Shown here one piece after another: positions 41,183-49,895 of a stretch of 64,000 bases of DNA; position 1 is the stretch's first letter, and the number at the start of each line of letters is the position of its first letter. The notes under the pieces were generated by a model. It did no database searches. It saw only the letters and a program-made list of their open reading frames with translations, and was not told where the DNA came from. This DNA is from Planctomycetota bacterium (GTDB lineage: Bacteria > Planctomycetota > J058 > JAJDCQ01). The translations under genes and the position numbers were made by a program. Where the stretch lies: contig JAJDCQ010000105.1 in assembly GCA_029260755.1 (NCBI GenBank), forward strand, positions 62,001-126,000. Reading direction: 5' to 3'.

Positions 41183-44100
41183 ATGCCGATCTCGTTCTCC
41201 TGCCCCAGGTGCAACAACCGATTCAAGGACCTGCGAGACAGCCTCGCCGGGCACGCGATCGCGTGTCGCTGCGGCGCGAATCTCCGCGTGCCCCCACCGG
41301 CGCCGCCCCAGGCGACCAAGCGGCCTTCGCGATCACCGGCATCGCCGACGCCCGCCGACGAACCGGCGACGAAGACGCCGACCGAGCGTCTCGTCTGCCC
41401 GGCGTGCGGGATGATCTCGAAGGGGGCGCCCGAGACGTGCCCGGACTGCGGCTTCGAGTTCGACCTCGCCGCCGACACCGGCGACAGCGAACGCCCGCCG
41501 CGGATCATCTTCATCGCAGGCGGAGCCCTCGCCCTGCTTCTCCTCTTCGGCGCGATCTCCCTTCTGGGAGGCGGAGGCAGCGACGCCGCCCCGTCGGTGG
41601 ACGAGACCGCCGCGGGACCCGACTCGGCCTCGAGCCGCCCACGAGGCCGCCGCCCGATCGAGTCACGACGACGCGGCTCGAACGACGACGCCGGCGGCGA
41701 ACGCGCCACGGAAGAGGCGCGCGAAGCGCTCGCCGAGCGACCACCCGCGAAGCCCTACCGGTCCGTCGCGCGCGGGCGGACCGTCGTCGCCGGGCGGGAC
41801 CAGGACCTCTGCGAGCGCATCGCGCGCCGCATCGCGAAGGACGAGTTCTGGACGGCCTACTTCGAGGAGCGGGGCGGCGAGGGACCGGCGCTGGCCTTCC
41901 ACGTCGTCGGCGAGCGGACGATCCACCCCGTCGGCGGGATCGGCGAAGGCGACTTCGACCCCGGCGTGGCCCGCGTCTCCCTCGCGGTTCTCGAGCACGA
42001 CGCGCCCCCGGACGCCGAGCCGATCTACCAGGGACGACGAAGCGCCTCGACCCCCGCCGTCGTGACGGTCGAGGCGGGAGCGCCCCACACCGCGCAGAGC
42101 GAAGCGCTCCGGGTCGCCGAGGGGAGCGCCGCCGGACCGCTCCTTCGAGCCGCCCTCGTCGCCGCCGTCCGGTCGCTCGAGGAAGCGGGAGGCGAACGCC
42201 TCATCGCAACCCTCCTGGCATCGATCGAGAGCAGCGACGACGACCGGGCGACCGCGATCGAGCTGCTCGGCGACCTGGGCGGCGGAGACGTCGCCCCGGC
42301 CCTCGCCCGCGCAGCGCTCGAGGATGGCGCCGAGAGCATCCGCCACGCGGCGGCGACCGCGCTCGCCCGGGCGAGCGGCGATCCATCGGCGACGGTCGAC
42401 CCGTTCCTCGCCGTGCTAGACGAGCTCACCGGAGAGGACGTCCGCGAAGACGACCGCGACCGCGACGCCTGGAGACGCCTCCGAGCGGCCCTCGACGCGC
42501 TCGCGCGAAGCCGTCCGGCCCACGCCCGACGGATCGCGCCTCGGCTCGAAGCCCTCGCCCGGGACGACGCCTCGCTCGGAGTTCGCGAAGCCGCGATCGG
42601 AACGCTGGGACGCGTCGCGGGCGCCTCGCACGTCCCGCTCACGACGCTGCTCGAGATCCTGGCGAGCGGACCATCGTCGCGCGACCGAAAGGCAGCGGCT
42701 GACGCGCTCGGCGCCTGCCGCGCGCGAAGCCCCGAGGTCGTCCCGGCCCTCGTCGCCGTCCTCGACGACCGCGCGATCGGCGTCCCCGACGCGGCGCGCG
42801 AGTCCCTCGCCGAGCTCGATCCGGCGGTCACCGTGCCCGCGCTCGCGGCGGCGCTCACCGACGAGGACGCTCGGCGTCGCCTCGCCGCGGCCGGAGTCCT
42901 CGGCGAGCTCGGCGCCGCGGCGGCCGAGGCGGTCCCTGACCTGGTGCGGGCGGCCGAGGCGGCGCGTCGCCGGCGCGGCCTCGGGACCTACGTCGGAGCG
43001 CTCGTGAAGATCGGCCCGGACGCCGTGAGGGCGCTCCGTGACGGGCTCGACGACATCGAGGACGACGCCGCGATCGTCGCCGCGTTCGACGAGGTCATCG
43101 CCGCGCTCGGCGAGCGGGAGGAGAGCGACGAGAGGTCGAGCACGTATCGGCTCGCCGACCGCCTCGCCGCCGCTCTCGGCGCCGAGAGATCCGAAGAGCC
43201 GAAGCCGGCGGAGGCCCCCGAGCGGCCACGCGCCCGTCCGCGCCCGAGCGGCGACGTCGTGCCGGGCTCGAAGCGCGTGAAGGCGAGCGACCTCGTGAAG
43301 GTGCTCGAGGACGACGGCGCGGGCAGCAGCGCATGGCACGCGGCGTCGGAGGACTTCATTCACGTGCTCGACGCGCGGCAGGCCGCGCGGGCGGCGAAGA
43401 GGCTGGCGAAGCTTCTCGACGACGAGAACGCGTGGCGTCGACGATACGCCGCCGCCGCGATCGGCAGCCTCGGCGAGCGCGCCGAGCCCGCCCTCGATGC
43501 GTTTCGGAAGGCGATGCTCGACGACGATGACAGCGGCGTTCGCCGCTCGCTCGCCGACGCGGTCCTCGCGATCGGTCCCGACGCGAGCCCCGAGGCGCTC
43601 GACGCCCACTGCGACCTTCTCGAGTCACGCACCGGACCACGCCAGGACGTCCTAGCTGCACTCGAAGGCGCCAGCCTCGATCCGACGGACCGCCGCGTCG
43701 CGCGGGTCATCGAAGATCGCCTCGTTCCCGTGCTGGCCGGGCTGGTCGACGTCGCGAGCGTCGGCATCGCACGCGGGTCGATCGGGCTGCTCGGACGCCT
43801 CGGCGGGCGGGCACTCCCGGCGATGCCTTCGCTCCTGAAGACGCGCCGCGGCTACTACGAGGCGACCAAGACGGCGATCCTCGCCCTCGGCGCCGGAGCG
43901 GCGCCGGCGCTCGGCGATGCCCTCGACAACGAGGATCGGGGGGTCCGTGATCGGGCCATCGTCTTCCTCGACGCGCTCGGCGCCGACGCGGCGGGGGCGA
44001 TCGACGGCCTCACCGCGGCGCTGGCCGATGGCGATCGCCGCTTCGCGAAGCGCGCGGCGAACGTGATCGCGCAGATCGGGCCCGACGCGGTCGCCGCGGC

Positions 44101-45277
44101 GCCCGGGCTTCTCGAGCAGTCGCGGGCCGAAGGGGACCCGAAGCCGTTCCTGCGCGCCCTCGGCGCCCTCGGCGAGGCGGCCGAGCCGGTGGCGCGCGTG
44201 CCGCTCCTCGCAATCGCTCGCTCGGACGACGCGGCGCTCCACGACCGCATCGCCGCGGTCGAGGCGCTCGGAGCGATCGCCCCCGGCGACGGCGAGCTCG
44301 CCGCGCTCCTGATCGACCTGCTCGATGCCGAGAGCGGTCAGCTCGAGGCCGCCGTCGAACGAGCGCTCGCGCGTCTCCGAGGCGAGGCCGTCGTTCCGCA
44401 CCTCGTCCGCGCGCTCCAGAGCAAGAACCACCGGGCGCGTGGGTTCGCCCTCCGCGCGATCGGCGAGCTCGAGCCGGCCGAGGCCCGCTCGATCGTGCCC
44501 GAGCTCTGCGACCTGCTCGAGCCGGGGGCGGCGCCCGGCGGCCTCGGCGGAGTCGTCTCGCTCCTCGGCGGGATCGGACCGGACGCCGCCCGGGCTGCGC
44601 CGCGGATCGCCGAGCACCTCATCGAGGACGCGCCGAGCGGCTTCGCGACCGACTGCGGATACGCGCTCCTCCTGATGGGCGATGCCGCCTTGCCCGCCCT
44701 CCGCCGCGTGATTGCGGGCGGCGAGGAGCCCTGCTTCAGCCTCGCCTGGTCGCTTCGTCGAGTCCGAAGCGAGGACGGAGGAGTCGCGCCGGGCCTCCGA
44801 GTCGCCCTCGACTGCCCCGACCCGACCGTGCGCCTCGAGGCGGCCGCCGCAATGAGCCGCGTCGGCATCACGATCGACGCAAAGGCCACGCGGGCGCTCG
44901 CAAGCACCCTCGCCCCGGGAGCCGCGATCGACGGCCAGACCCACGCCCTGCGCCTGCTCGAGCGAGCCGGCCCCGACGCCGTCGACGCCGTCCCGAAGGT
45001 CGCCGCGATGCTCGACGACGAACGCTACGACGTCCGCGATGCGGCGATCGAGACCCTCGGTGCCATCGCCCCCGGCGACGGGGCGGCCCCGATCCTCCTC
45101 GGGCGCTTCCTCACCGGCGGCCACGGCGACGCAAGGCAGGCCGCGGCCCGGGCCATCGGCGAGCTCGGCCAAGGGGCGAGCGACGCCGCGCCCGCCCTGC
45201 GGAAGCTCCTCACGAGCCGCGACTGGCATCTCGCCCGCGAAGCACGAGACGCGCTCACCCGACTCCAGGGACGCTGA
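41183..45277 (+). CDS. Large zinc-ribbon, membrane-anchored HEAT-repeat protein (1364 aa)
   Basis: The 1364-residue protein starts at ATG 41183. Two N-terminal zinc ribbons appear: C7/C10 with C28/C30, and C72/C75 with C86/C89 (CPAC...CPDC). A TM helix at ~108-128 leads to an Arg/Ser spacer and an α/β segment of ~200 residues (DLCERIARRIAKDEFWTAYF). From ~370 to the end it is one long series of ~35-residue HEAT/PBS-lyase-type repeats (e.g. LGDLGGGDVAPALARAALED, RRYAAAAIGSLGERAEPALD), with a linker near 690. It is a very large solenoid probably outside the cytoplasm. It is distinct from the 31-38 kb HEAT family, lacking its membrane-proximal motif. Function unknown. Confidence 0.88.
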   Translation: MPISFSCPRCNNRFKDLRDSLAGHAIACRCGANLRVPPPAPPQATKRPSRSPASPTPADEPATKTPTERLVCPACGMISKGAPETCPDCGFEFDLAADTGDSERPPRIIFIAGGALALLLLFGAISLLGGGGSDAAPSVDETAAGPDSASSRPRGRRPIESRRRGSNDDAGGERATEEAREALAERPPAKPYRSVARGRTVVAGRDQDLCERIARRIAKDEFWTAYFEERGGEGPALAFHVVGERTIHPVGGIGEGDFDPGVARVSLAVLEHDAPPDAEPIYQGRRSASTPAVVTVEAGAPHTAQSEALRVAEGSAAGPLLRAALVAAVRSLEEAGGERLIATLLASIESSDDDRATAIELLGDLGGGDVAPALARAALEDGAESIRHAAATALARASGDPSATVDPFLAVLDELTGEDVREDDRDRDAWRRLRAALDALARSRPAHARRIAPRLEALARDDASLGVREAAIGTLGRVAGASHVPLTTLLEILASGPSSRDRKAAADALGACRARSPEVVPALVAVLDDRAIGVPDAARESLAELDPAVTVPALAAALTDEDARRRLAAAGVLGELGAAAAEAVPDLVRAAEAARRRRGLGTYVGALVKIGPDAVRALRDGLDDIEDDAAIVAAFDEVIAALGEREESDERSSTYRLADRLAAALGAERSEEPKPAEAPERPRARPRPSGDVVPGSKRVKASDLVKVLEDDGAGSSAWHAASEDFIHVLDARQAARAAKRLAKLLDDENAWRRRYAAAAIGSLGERAEPALDAFRKAMLDDDDSGVRRSLADAVLAIGPDASPEALDAHCDLLESRTGPRQDVLAALEGASLDPTDRRVARVIEDRLVPVLAGLVDVASVGIARGSIGLLGRLGGRALPAMPSLLKTRRGYYEATKTAILALGAGAAPALGDALDNEDRGVRDRAIVFLDALGADAAGAIDGLTAALADGDRRFAKRAANVIAQIGPDAVAAAPGLLEQSRAEGDPKPFLRALGALGEAAEPVARVPLLAIARSDDAALHDRIAAVEALGAIAPGDGELAALLIDLLDAESGQLEAAVERALARLRGEAVVPHLVRALQSKNHRARGFALRAIGELEPAEARSIVPELCDLLEPGAAPGGLGGVVSLLGGIGPDAARAAPRIAEHLIEDAPSGFATDCGYALLLMGDAALPALRRVIAGGEEPCFSLAWSLRRVRSEDGGVAPGLRVALDCPDPTVRLEAAAAMSRVGITIDAKATRALASTLAPGAAIDGQTHALRLLERAGPDAVDAVPKVAAMLDDERYDVRDAAIETLGAIAPGDGAAPILLGRFLTGGHGDARQAAARAIGELGQGASDAAPALRKLLTSRDWHLAREARDALTRLQGR

Positions 45278-45360
45278 CACCCGATCCTGCGGGCGGCGCT
45301 CTGACGCGGGCAACGCGGCTCGCGGGACGCGGAGGCTCGACCCACCAGGCGCCCACCTCC

Positions 45361-46130
45361 GCCCTCGGCACCGTTCACGTGAAGATCGACGCGGTCGCCC
45401 GGGACGCCGCATCCCGACACCCGACACCGGCGGATCGTTCACGGGGACCCGGCCACCCGGCTACCGCCCCTAGCCGCCCGCACCTCGCTGCAATCGCGGG
45501 TCGTTCACGTGAAGGGTCGTTCACGTGAAGGGTCGTTCACGTGAACCGTGAAGCGACACCCACGTCCGGCCGTGGCTCCCCGCATCGATCGTTCACGAGC
45601 ATCGTCACCCACCGGCGACGACGACGCTCTCGGGGCGTTCACGTGTCTCGACACGACGAACGCGGCTCCGCGTCCCGACGCCGGCGGATCGTTCACGGGG
45701 ACCCGGCCGGCCGGTGACCCGCCCCTCGCCGCGCCGCCCCCTCTCTGCAATCGGGTCGTTCACATGAAGGGTCGTTCACGTGAACCGTGAAGCGACACCC
45801 ACGTCCGGCCGTGGTTCCCCGCAGCGATCGTTCACGAGGATCGTCACCCACCTCGGCGACGACGACTCTCTCGGGGCCTTCACGGTTCTCGACACCGACG
45901 AACGGGGCTCCGCGTCCCGACGCCGGCGGATCGTTCACGGGAACGGCCGCCCGGCGCGCCGCGGGCGATCCGCACCGGGTTCCGTTCACGTGAAGCGGGC
46001 CTCCGCACTCGGGTTCGTTTCCTTGAACTCGGGGCCCGGGCTCGGGTTCGGGTCTTCGCGGCGCTCCCGGGGATCAGCGTGTTTCGCGATACGCGGGTCG
46101 TTCCGTCTCGGCGCCCGCGGCGTTCACGTG
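45361..46130. repeat. Non-coding array of GTTCACGTGAAC palindromes in diverged ~240-bp modules
   Basis: The gap 45278-46149 (872 bp) has no credible gene. It carries at least 14 copies of GTTCACG, many extended to GTTCACGTGAA. The best sites are 45373, 45503, 45519, 45535 (full palindrome), 45637, 45758 (CACATG variant), 45774 (full palindrome), 45984 and 46122, with weaker GTTCACG copies at 45437, 45591, 45691, 45830 and 45933. Sites at 45503/45519/45535 are exactly 16 bp apart, as are 45758/45774. They sit within a ~239-bp module repeated twice almost completely (from ~45532 and ~45771) plus a partial earlier copy that shares CGGCGGATCGTTCACGGGGA (starts near 45430). The core TTCACGTGAA is the centre of the ParB site parS (TGTTTCACGTGAAACA), differing at the outer T/A positions. 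It could be a protein-binding array. Confidence 0.8.
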
Positions 46131-46149
46131 GCGGAACGGGCTCGCACGC

Positions 46150-47547
46150 CTATCGCGATGGCGGCACGTCCTCGCGGACGAGCGTGGCGACGACCTCCAG
46201 ATGATGGGTCTGGGGGAAGAGCTCGACGGGACGAAGTCGTTCGAGGCGGTATCCGCGGGCGTTCAGCTCGGCCAGATCTCGGGCGAGCGCGACGGGGGCG
46301 CAGCTCACGAGGGCGATCCTCCCGACGCCGGTCGCGACGAGGGCGGTGAGCGCCTCGGGCACGAGCCCCTTGCGGGGAGGATCGACGATGGCGGCGGCGG
46401 GGGGCGCCTGATCGTCCGAGGGGATGAGCGCGAGCGCGTCCTCGGCGCGTCCGGTCGACACCTCGAAGCGGGTCAGGCCCGCCGCCTGGGCCGCGGCTCT
46501 CGCGGCCTCGGCGGCGACGGGGTCGGCCTCGATCGCGAGGACGGCTCCGAAGTGGCCCGCGAGGGCGAGACCGAACGGCGCGGCGCCCGCGTAGACGTCG
46601 AGGAGCGTCCCTTCGCCGGCCGCGGGCTGGAGCGCCTCCATGACCTCGGCGACGAGCAGACTCGCGACGCCGGGATTGACCTGGCTGAACCCCGTGAGGG
46701 TGACCCGTGTCTCGACGCCGGCGACCGACTCGATGAGGTGGTCGCGCCCCGCGAGCAGGCGGACGTCGTCGGTGACGGCCCGATTGCCGGCGTCCTCGTT
46801 GCGCACCTCGAGGACCCCGGCGATCGACGGATGGAGCTCCGCGACCCGCTCGCCGAGCCCCTCGGGGAGGTCGCCTGCGGTGACGAGACCGACGAGCGCC
46901 TCCTCCGCGGCGAAGCTCTCGCGGAGCAGCAGCCAGCGCAGCGTCCCGCTCTCGCTCGCCTCCTCCCACGGCGCGACCCGCTCATCTCGGAGGAGATCGA
47001 TCAGGCTCGGCAGGATCCGGTTGACGATCGGCCCCTGGACCGGGCAGCTCTCGATCGGCACCAGGTCGTGACTGTGCGGCTCGTAGAGCCCGGCGATGAG
47101 GCGCCCGTCTTCGCGCCGCGCGACCGGGAAGAGCGCCTTGCTTCGATAGCCGAGCACGCGCTCGTCCCCGAGCGGCTCGAGCATCGCCGCCTCGACCACC
47201 TCGGGCGCGAGACCCGCGCCGAGGAGGGCGCCTCGAAGCCGGTCGACCTTGAGCCGCCGCTGGGTCTCGGGCGCAAGCGCCATGAGCGGACAGCCGCCGC
47301 ACCGGTCGGCCACCTCGCACGGCGGCTCCACCCGGAGCGGGGACGCCTCGAGGATCTCTTCACGGAGCGCCCGCCGCATCGGCCCGCGTCTCGAGATCAC
47401 GCGCGCGCGGACGCGGTCTCCGACGAAGGTGTTCGGGACGTGCACCTTCCCGCCTTCGAGCTCGGCGAGACCCTCCCAGCGGTCGGACAGCTCCGCGATG
47501 TGGACCTCGATGATCCGTCCGACGCCCCTTCCTCTTCGCTTTTTCAT
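46150..47547 (-). CDS. 23S rRNA (uracil-5)-methyltransferase, RlmD/RumA family
   Basis: The 465-residue protein has an N-terminal TRAM-like β region (GRIIEVHIAELSDRWEGLAE), an iron-sulphur cluster set C77, C83, C86 (CxxxxxCGGC) and C168, and a SAM-dependent methyltransferase domain with LLDVYAGAAPFGLALA, DPPRKG and the catalytic C416 in SCAPVALARDL. The family usually has SCNP; the Ala is a conservative change. It methylates a uridine in 23S rRNA (U1939 by analogy with E. coli RlmD). The target position is not proven. It starts at ATG 47547 and ends beside the palindrome array. Confidence 0.9.
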   Translation of the reverse strand: MKKRRGRGVGRIIEVHIAELSDRWEGLAELEGGKVHVPNTFVGDRVRARVISRRGPMRRALREEILEASPLRVEPPCEVADRCGGCPLMALAPETQRRLKVDRLRGALLGAGLAPEVVEAAMLEPLGDERVLGYRSKALFPVARREDGRLIAGLYEPHSHDLVPIESCPVQGPIVNRILPSLIDLLRDERVAPWEEASESGTLRWLLLRESFAAEEALVGLVTAGDLPEGLGERVAELHPSIAGVLEVRNEDAGNRAVTDDVRLLAGRDHLIESVAGVETRVTLTGFSQVNPGVASLLVAEVMEALQPAAGEGTLLDVYAGAAPFGLALAGHFGAVLAIEADPVAAEAARAAAQAAGLTRFEVSTGRAEDALALIPSDDQAPPAAAIVDPPRKGLVPEALTALVATGVGRIALVSCAPVALARDLAELNARGYRLERLRPVELFPQTHHLEVVATLVREDVPPSR

Positions 47548-47769
47548 CGGGTCGCGATTCTAGCAGGCCTCGGGAGATCGGCTCGTGATCGTTCCGTGGT
47601 GCGTCTCAAGCGGCCCGCCCCGGCGAGGGCCAGATGGTTCACTTCACGTTCACTGAGAAGACCTTACGGCACGGCTGCAACTTTCTCGCCTGGTCGGGCA
47701 CGGCGGCTGCTTATGGATCGTCCGACCGGGTGCGCCCGGAGCGAGACCCAGAACGAGAGAGAGCGAGAG

Positions 47770-49284
47770 ATGAGAGATACCACCCTTCGATTCGGCCTTC
47801 GAGTCGGACGACTTCGACTCACCGCCGCGATGCTTCTCGTCGCGGGCGCCGCGACCCTCATCGCGCCGACCGCCGCGCTCGCCGACGACGCGAGCTCGCA
47901 GGAGATCTCGGTCGTCATCGACCAGGTCTCCGAGGCCCTGACGAGCTCCGACTCGAGGAACGCCCGCGCCGAGCTCTCGCGCGTCCGGCAGTTCTTCCTC
48001 GACAACCCCTCGCTCAACGTCGGCACGATGGAAGACGTCCGCGAGGAGGACAAGCCGGTCCAGCTCCTCCTCGCCGCCGACCTCGACCTCCGGATGGGCC
48101 GCGAGACGCTCGCCCGCGAGAAGATCGAGATCGTCCGGAGCCGACTGACCCGCGCCCTCGCGCTCGCTCGCGACCGCGAGCAGGGCATCGCCGAGCTCCA
48201 CGAGTCGACCGGCGGAACGCTGGCGATCCTCGAGAAGATCGGGATCTTCGATCACGACTACCGCGGGGAGAACGAGGCGCTCCGCCGCCGCTATCCGAAC
48301 CTCTCGGACAGCGAGCTCGCCGACAAGCTCATCCGCGACGCGGCCCTCAAGAACGGCCTCGTCGGCGCCGTCGCCGCGATCCCCGGGCTGATCCCTGGCC
48401 TCGGCACCGGCGCCCGGATCGCCGCGCTCCTCCCCGAGTTCTACTTCGTCCTCCGCGAGCAGGCGCAGCTCGTCTTCCGGATCGCCGACCTCTACGGCTA
48501 CACCCTCGACACCCAGGAGAAGGTGACCGAGCTGCTCCTCGTCATGGGCACCTCGGCCGGGATCGCGAACGCCGCCGAGGCCGTCGAGACCTACCTCGAG
48601 ATGAAGGCCGCGAAGGCGCTCCTGTCGCCGGCAGGCGCCGCTCTGATCACGAACGTCCTCGCCCGGGTCGGCCTCAAGATCTCCGGCGAGGCGGTCGCCG
48701 GAATCGCCGCCAAGGCCGTCCCGATCATCGGCATCGCCACGAGCTTCGGCTTCGACTGGGCCTCGACCCGCTACATCGGAAAGGCCGCGAAGGAGTTCTA
48801 CGAGCGCCGCAAGGACCTCGAGCAGGAGGACGCCGACCGCGCCCTCGAGCTCTCCAGCGTCCGGATCCCCGAGCTCGGCGCCCTCTGGGCCTCGACCGCC
48901 CGCGACGGTCTGACCGACGAGGAGCTCGAGATGCTCCGGACGATCGCCGCCGAGCGCGGCGCCGGCGACGCCGACGGCGTGCGAAACGACCTCATGGAGG
49001 CGAGCCGGGTCGGCGACGACCTCCTCGACGAGCTCGCCAGCCGCAGCCGCGGCGTCCGCGAGAGCATCCTCTCCGACCTGCTCCGCGTGCAGCTCGCCGA
49101 CGGCACCCGCTCGGTCCAGGAGCTCGCCGCCTTCCGCGAGATGGCGACGCGCCTCGGCTTCGACAGCACCGAGGACGAGACCCGGCGCCGCCTCGAGGCG
49201 CTCGAGCACGCCCTCCGCGAGGCCGGCATGGGCCGGAGCGAGCTCGGCGCCCGCGGCGCCCTCGAGATCCTCGACGGCGACTGA
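47770..49284 (+). CDS. EcsC-like exported protein with C-terminal helical domain
   Basis: The 504-residue protein starts at ATG 47770 preceded by GAGAGAG. A signal peptide (LTAAMLLVAGAATLIAPTAALADDAS) is followed by a ~100-residue helical region. An EcsC-like segment follows (AAIPGLIPGLGTGARIAALL, EQAQLVFRIADLYGYTLDTQ, ASFGFDWASTRYIGKAAKEF in similar form). The final helical part (DLLRVQLADGTRSVQELAAF, then REMATRLGFDSTEDETRRRL) resembles TerB-like tellurite proteins. The mixture of a secretion signal and these domains is not one I know. A strong terminator ends the transcript. Upstream 47548-47769 is non-coding with a TTATGGAT at 47711, a possible -10. Confidence 0.72.
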   Translation: MRDTTLRFGLRVGRLRLTAAMLLVAGAATLIAPTAALADDASSQEISVVIDQVSEALTSSDSRNARAELSRVRQFFLDNPSLNVGTMEDVREEDKPVQLLLAADLDLRMGRETLAREKIEIVRSRLTRALALARDREQGIAELHESTGGTLAILEKIGIFDHDYRGENEALRRRYPNLSDSELADKLIRDAALKNGLVGAVAAIPGLIPGLGTGARIAALLPEFYFVLREQAQLVFRIADLYGYTLDTQEKVTELLLVMGTSAGIANAAEAVETYLEMKAAKALLSPAGAALITNVLARVGLKISGEAVAGIAAKAVPIIGIATSFGFDWASTRYIGKAAKEFYERRKDLEQEDADRALELSSVRIPELGALWASTARDGLTDEELEMLRTIAAERGAGDADGVRNDLMEASRVGDDLLDELASRSRGVRESILSDLLRVQLADGTRSVQELAAFREMATRLGFDSTEDETRRRLEALEHALREAGMGRSELGARGALEILDGD

Positions 49285-49309
49285 GCCGAACGAGACAATG
49301 CGCTCACCC

Positions 49310-49339
49310 GAGGGGATCGCCCAGGCGGGCGATCCCCTC
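49310..49339 (+). terminator. Strong hairpin terminator after the EcsC-like gene
   Basis: A perfect 13-bp stem, GAGGGGATCGCCC (49310-49322) with its complement (49327-49339), closes a 4-nt loop AGGC. It lies 26 nt after the stop at 49284. No T-run follows, but the stem stability and placement make it the clearest terminator in the window. Confidence 0.85.
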
Positions 49340-49377
49340 CTCTCATTGGCCACATCATCGTTCGGAGGAACGCCCCG

Positions 49378-49737
<360 letters not shown>

Positions 49738-49784
49738 CGCTCGACCGACCGAGGCCCGACGCTTCGAACGTCAGAGCGCTGACG

Positions 49785-49808
49785 CATCGCCGCCGAACGC
49801 CGGCGATG
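49785..49808 (+). terminator. Short stem-loop after the small exported gene
   Basis: An 8-bp stem, CATCGCCG (49785-49792) with CGGCGATG (49801-49808), encloses an 8-nt loop. A smaller 6-bp stem lies just upstream (49769-49784, CGTCAG/CTGACG). Together they could end the 49378 transcript. They overlap a possible σ54 site, so the assignment is tentative. Confidence 0.4.
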
Positions 49809-49816
49809 GCCTTGCT
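49802..49816 (+). promoter_or_regulatory. Possible σ54-like promoter before the ATP-grasp gene
   Basis: GGCGATGGCCTTGC has GG at 49802-49803 and GC at 49814-49815, the exact 10-nt spacing of σ54 -24/-12 elements, and TTGCT at the -12 side. It is 80 nt before the ATG. The match outside the key dinucleotides is modest and GG/GC pairs are common in this genome. Confidence 0.25.
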
Positions 49817-49895
49817 ATAAAAGGACTTGAGATTCCAACGCGCCGCGGCACGTCCCTTGCGATTCCTCCCTTCGGAAACACGAATGGAGGAAGAC

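Noticed and set aside
45503..45546. LexA/SOS box array
   Set aside because: LexA boxes in well-known groups are GAAC-N4-GTTC or GTTC-N7-GTTC; here the order is GTTC-N4-GAAC with a CACGTG centre.
45505..45989. Short frames on both strands in the repeat array (e.g. 81 and 98 codons)
   Set aside because: Open on both strands because of the repeated GC-rich DNA. Similarity between copies follows the DNA duplication, with no ribosome sites or domain.
45361..46130. CRISPR array
   Set aside because: The repeats are short palindromes of varying length without uniform spacers, and no cas gene is near.
46201..47700. First half of a 1027-codon + strand frame
   Set aside because: This part is antisense of the RNA methyltransferase; only the part from 47770 is a real gene.
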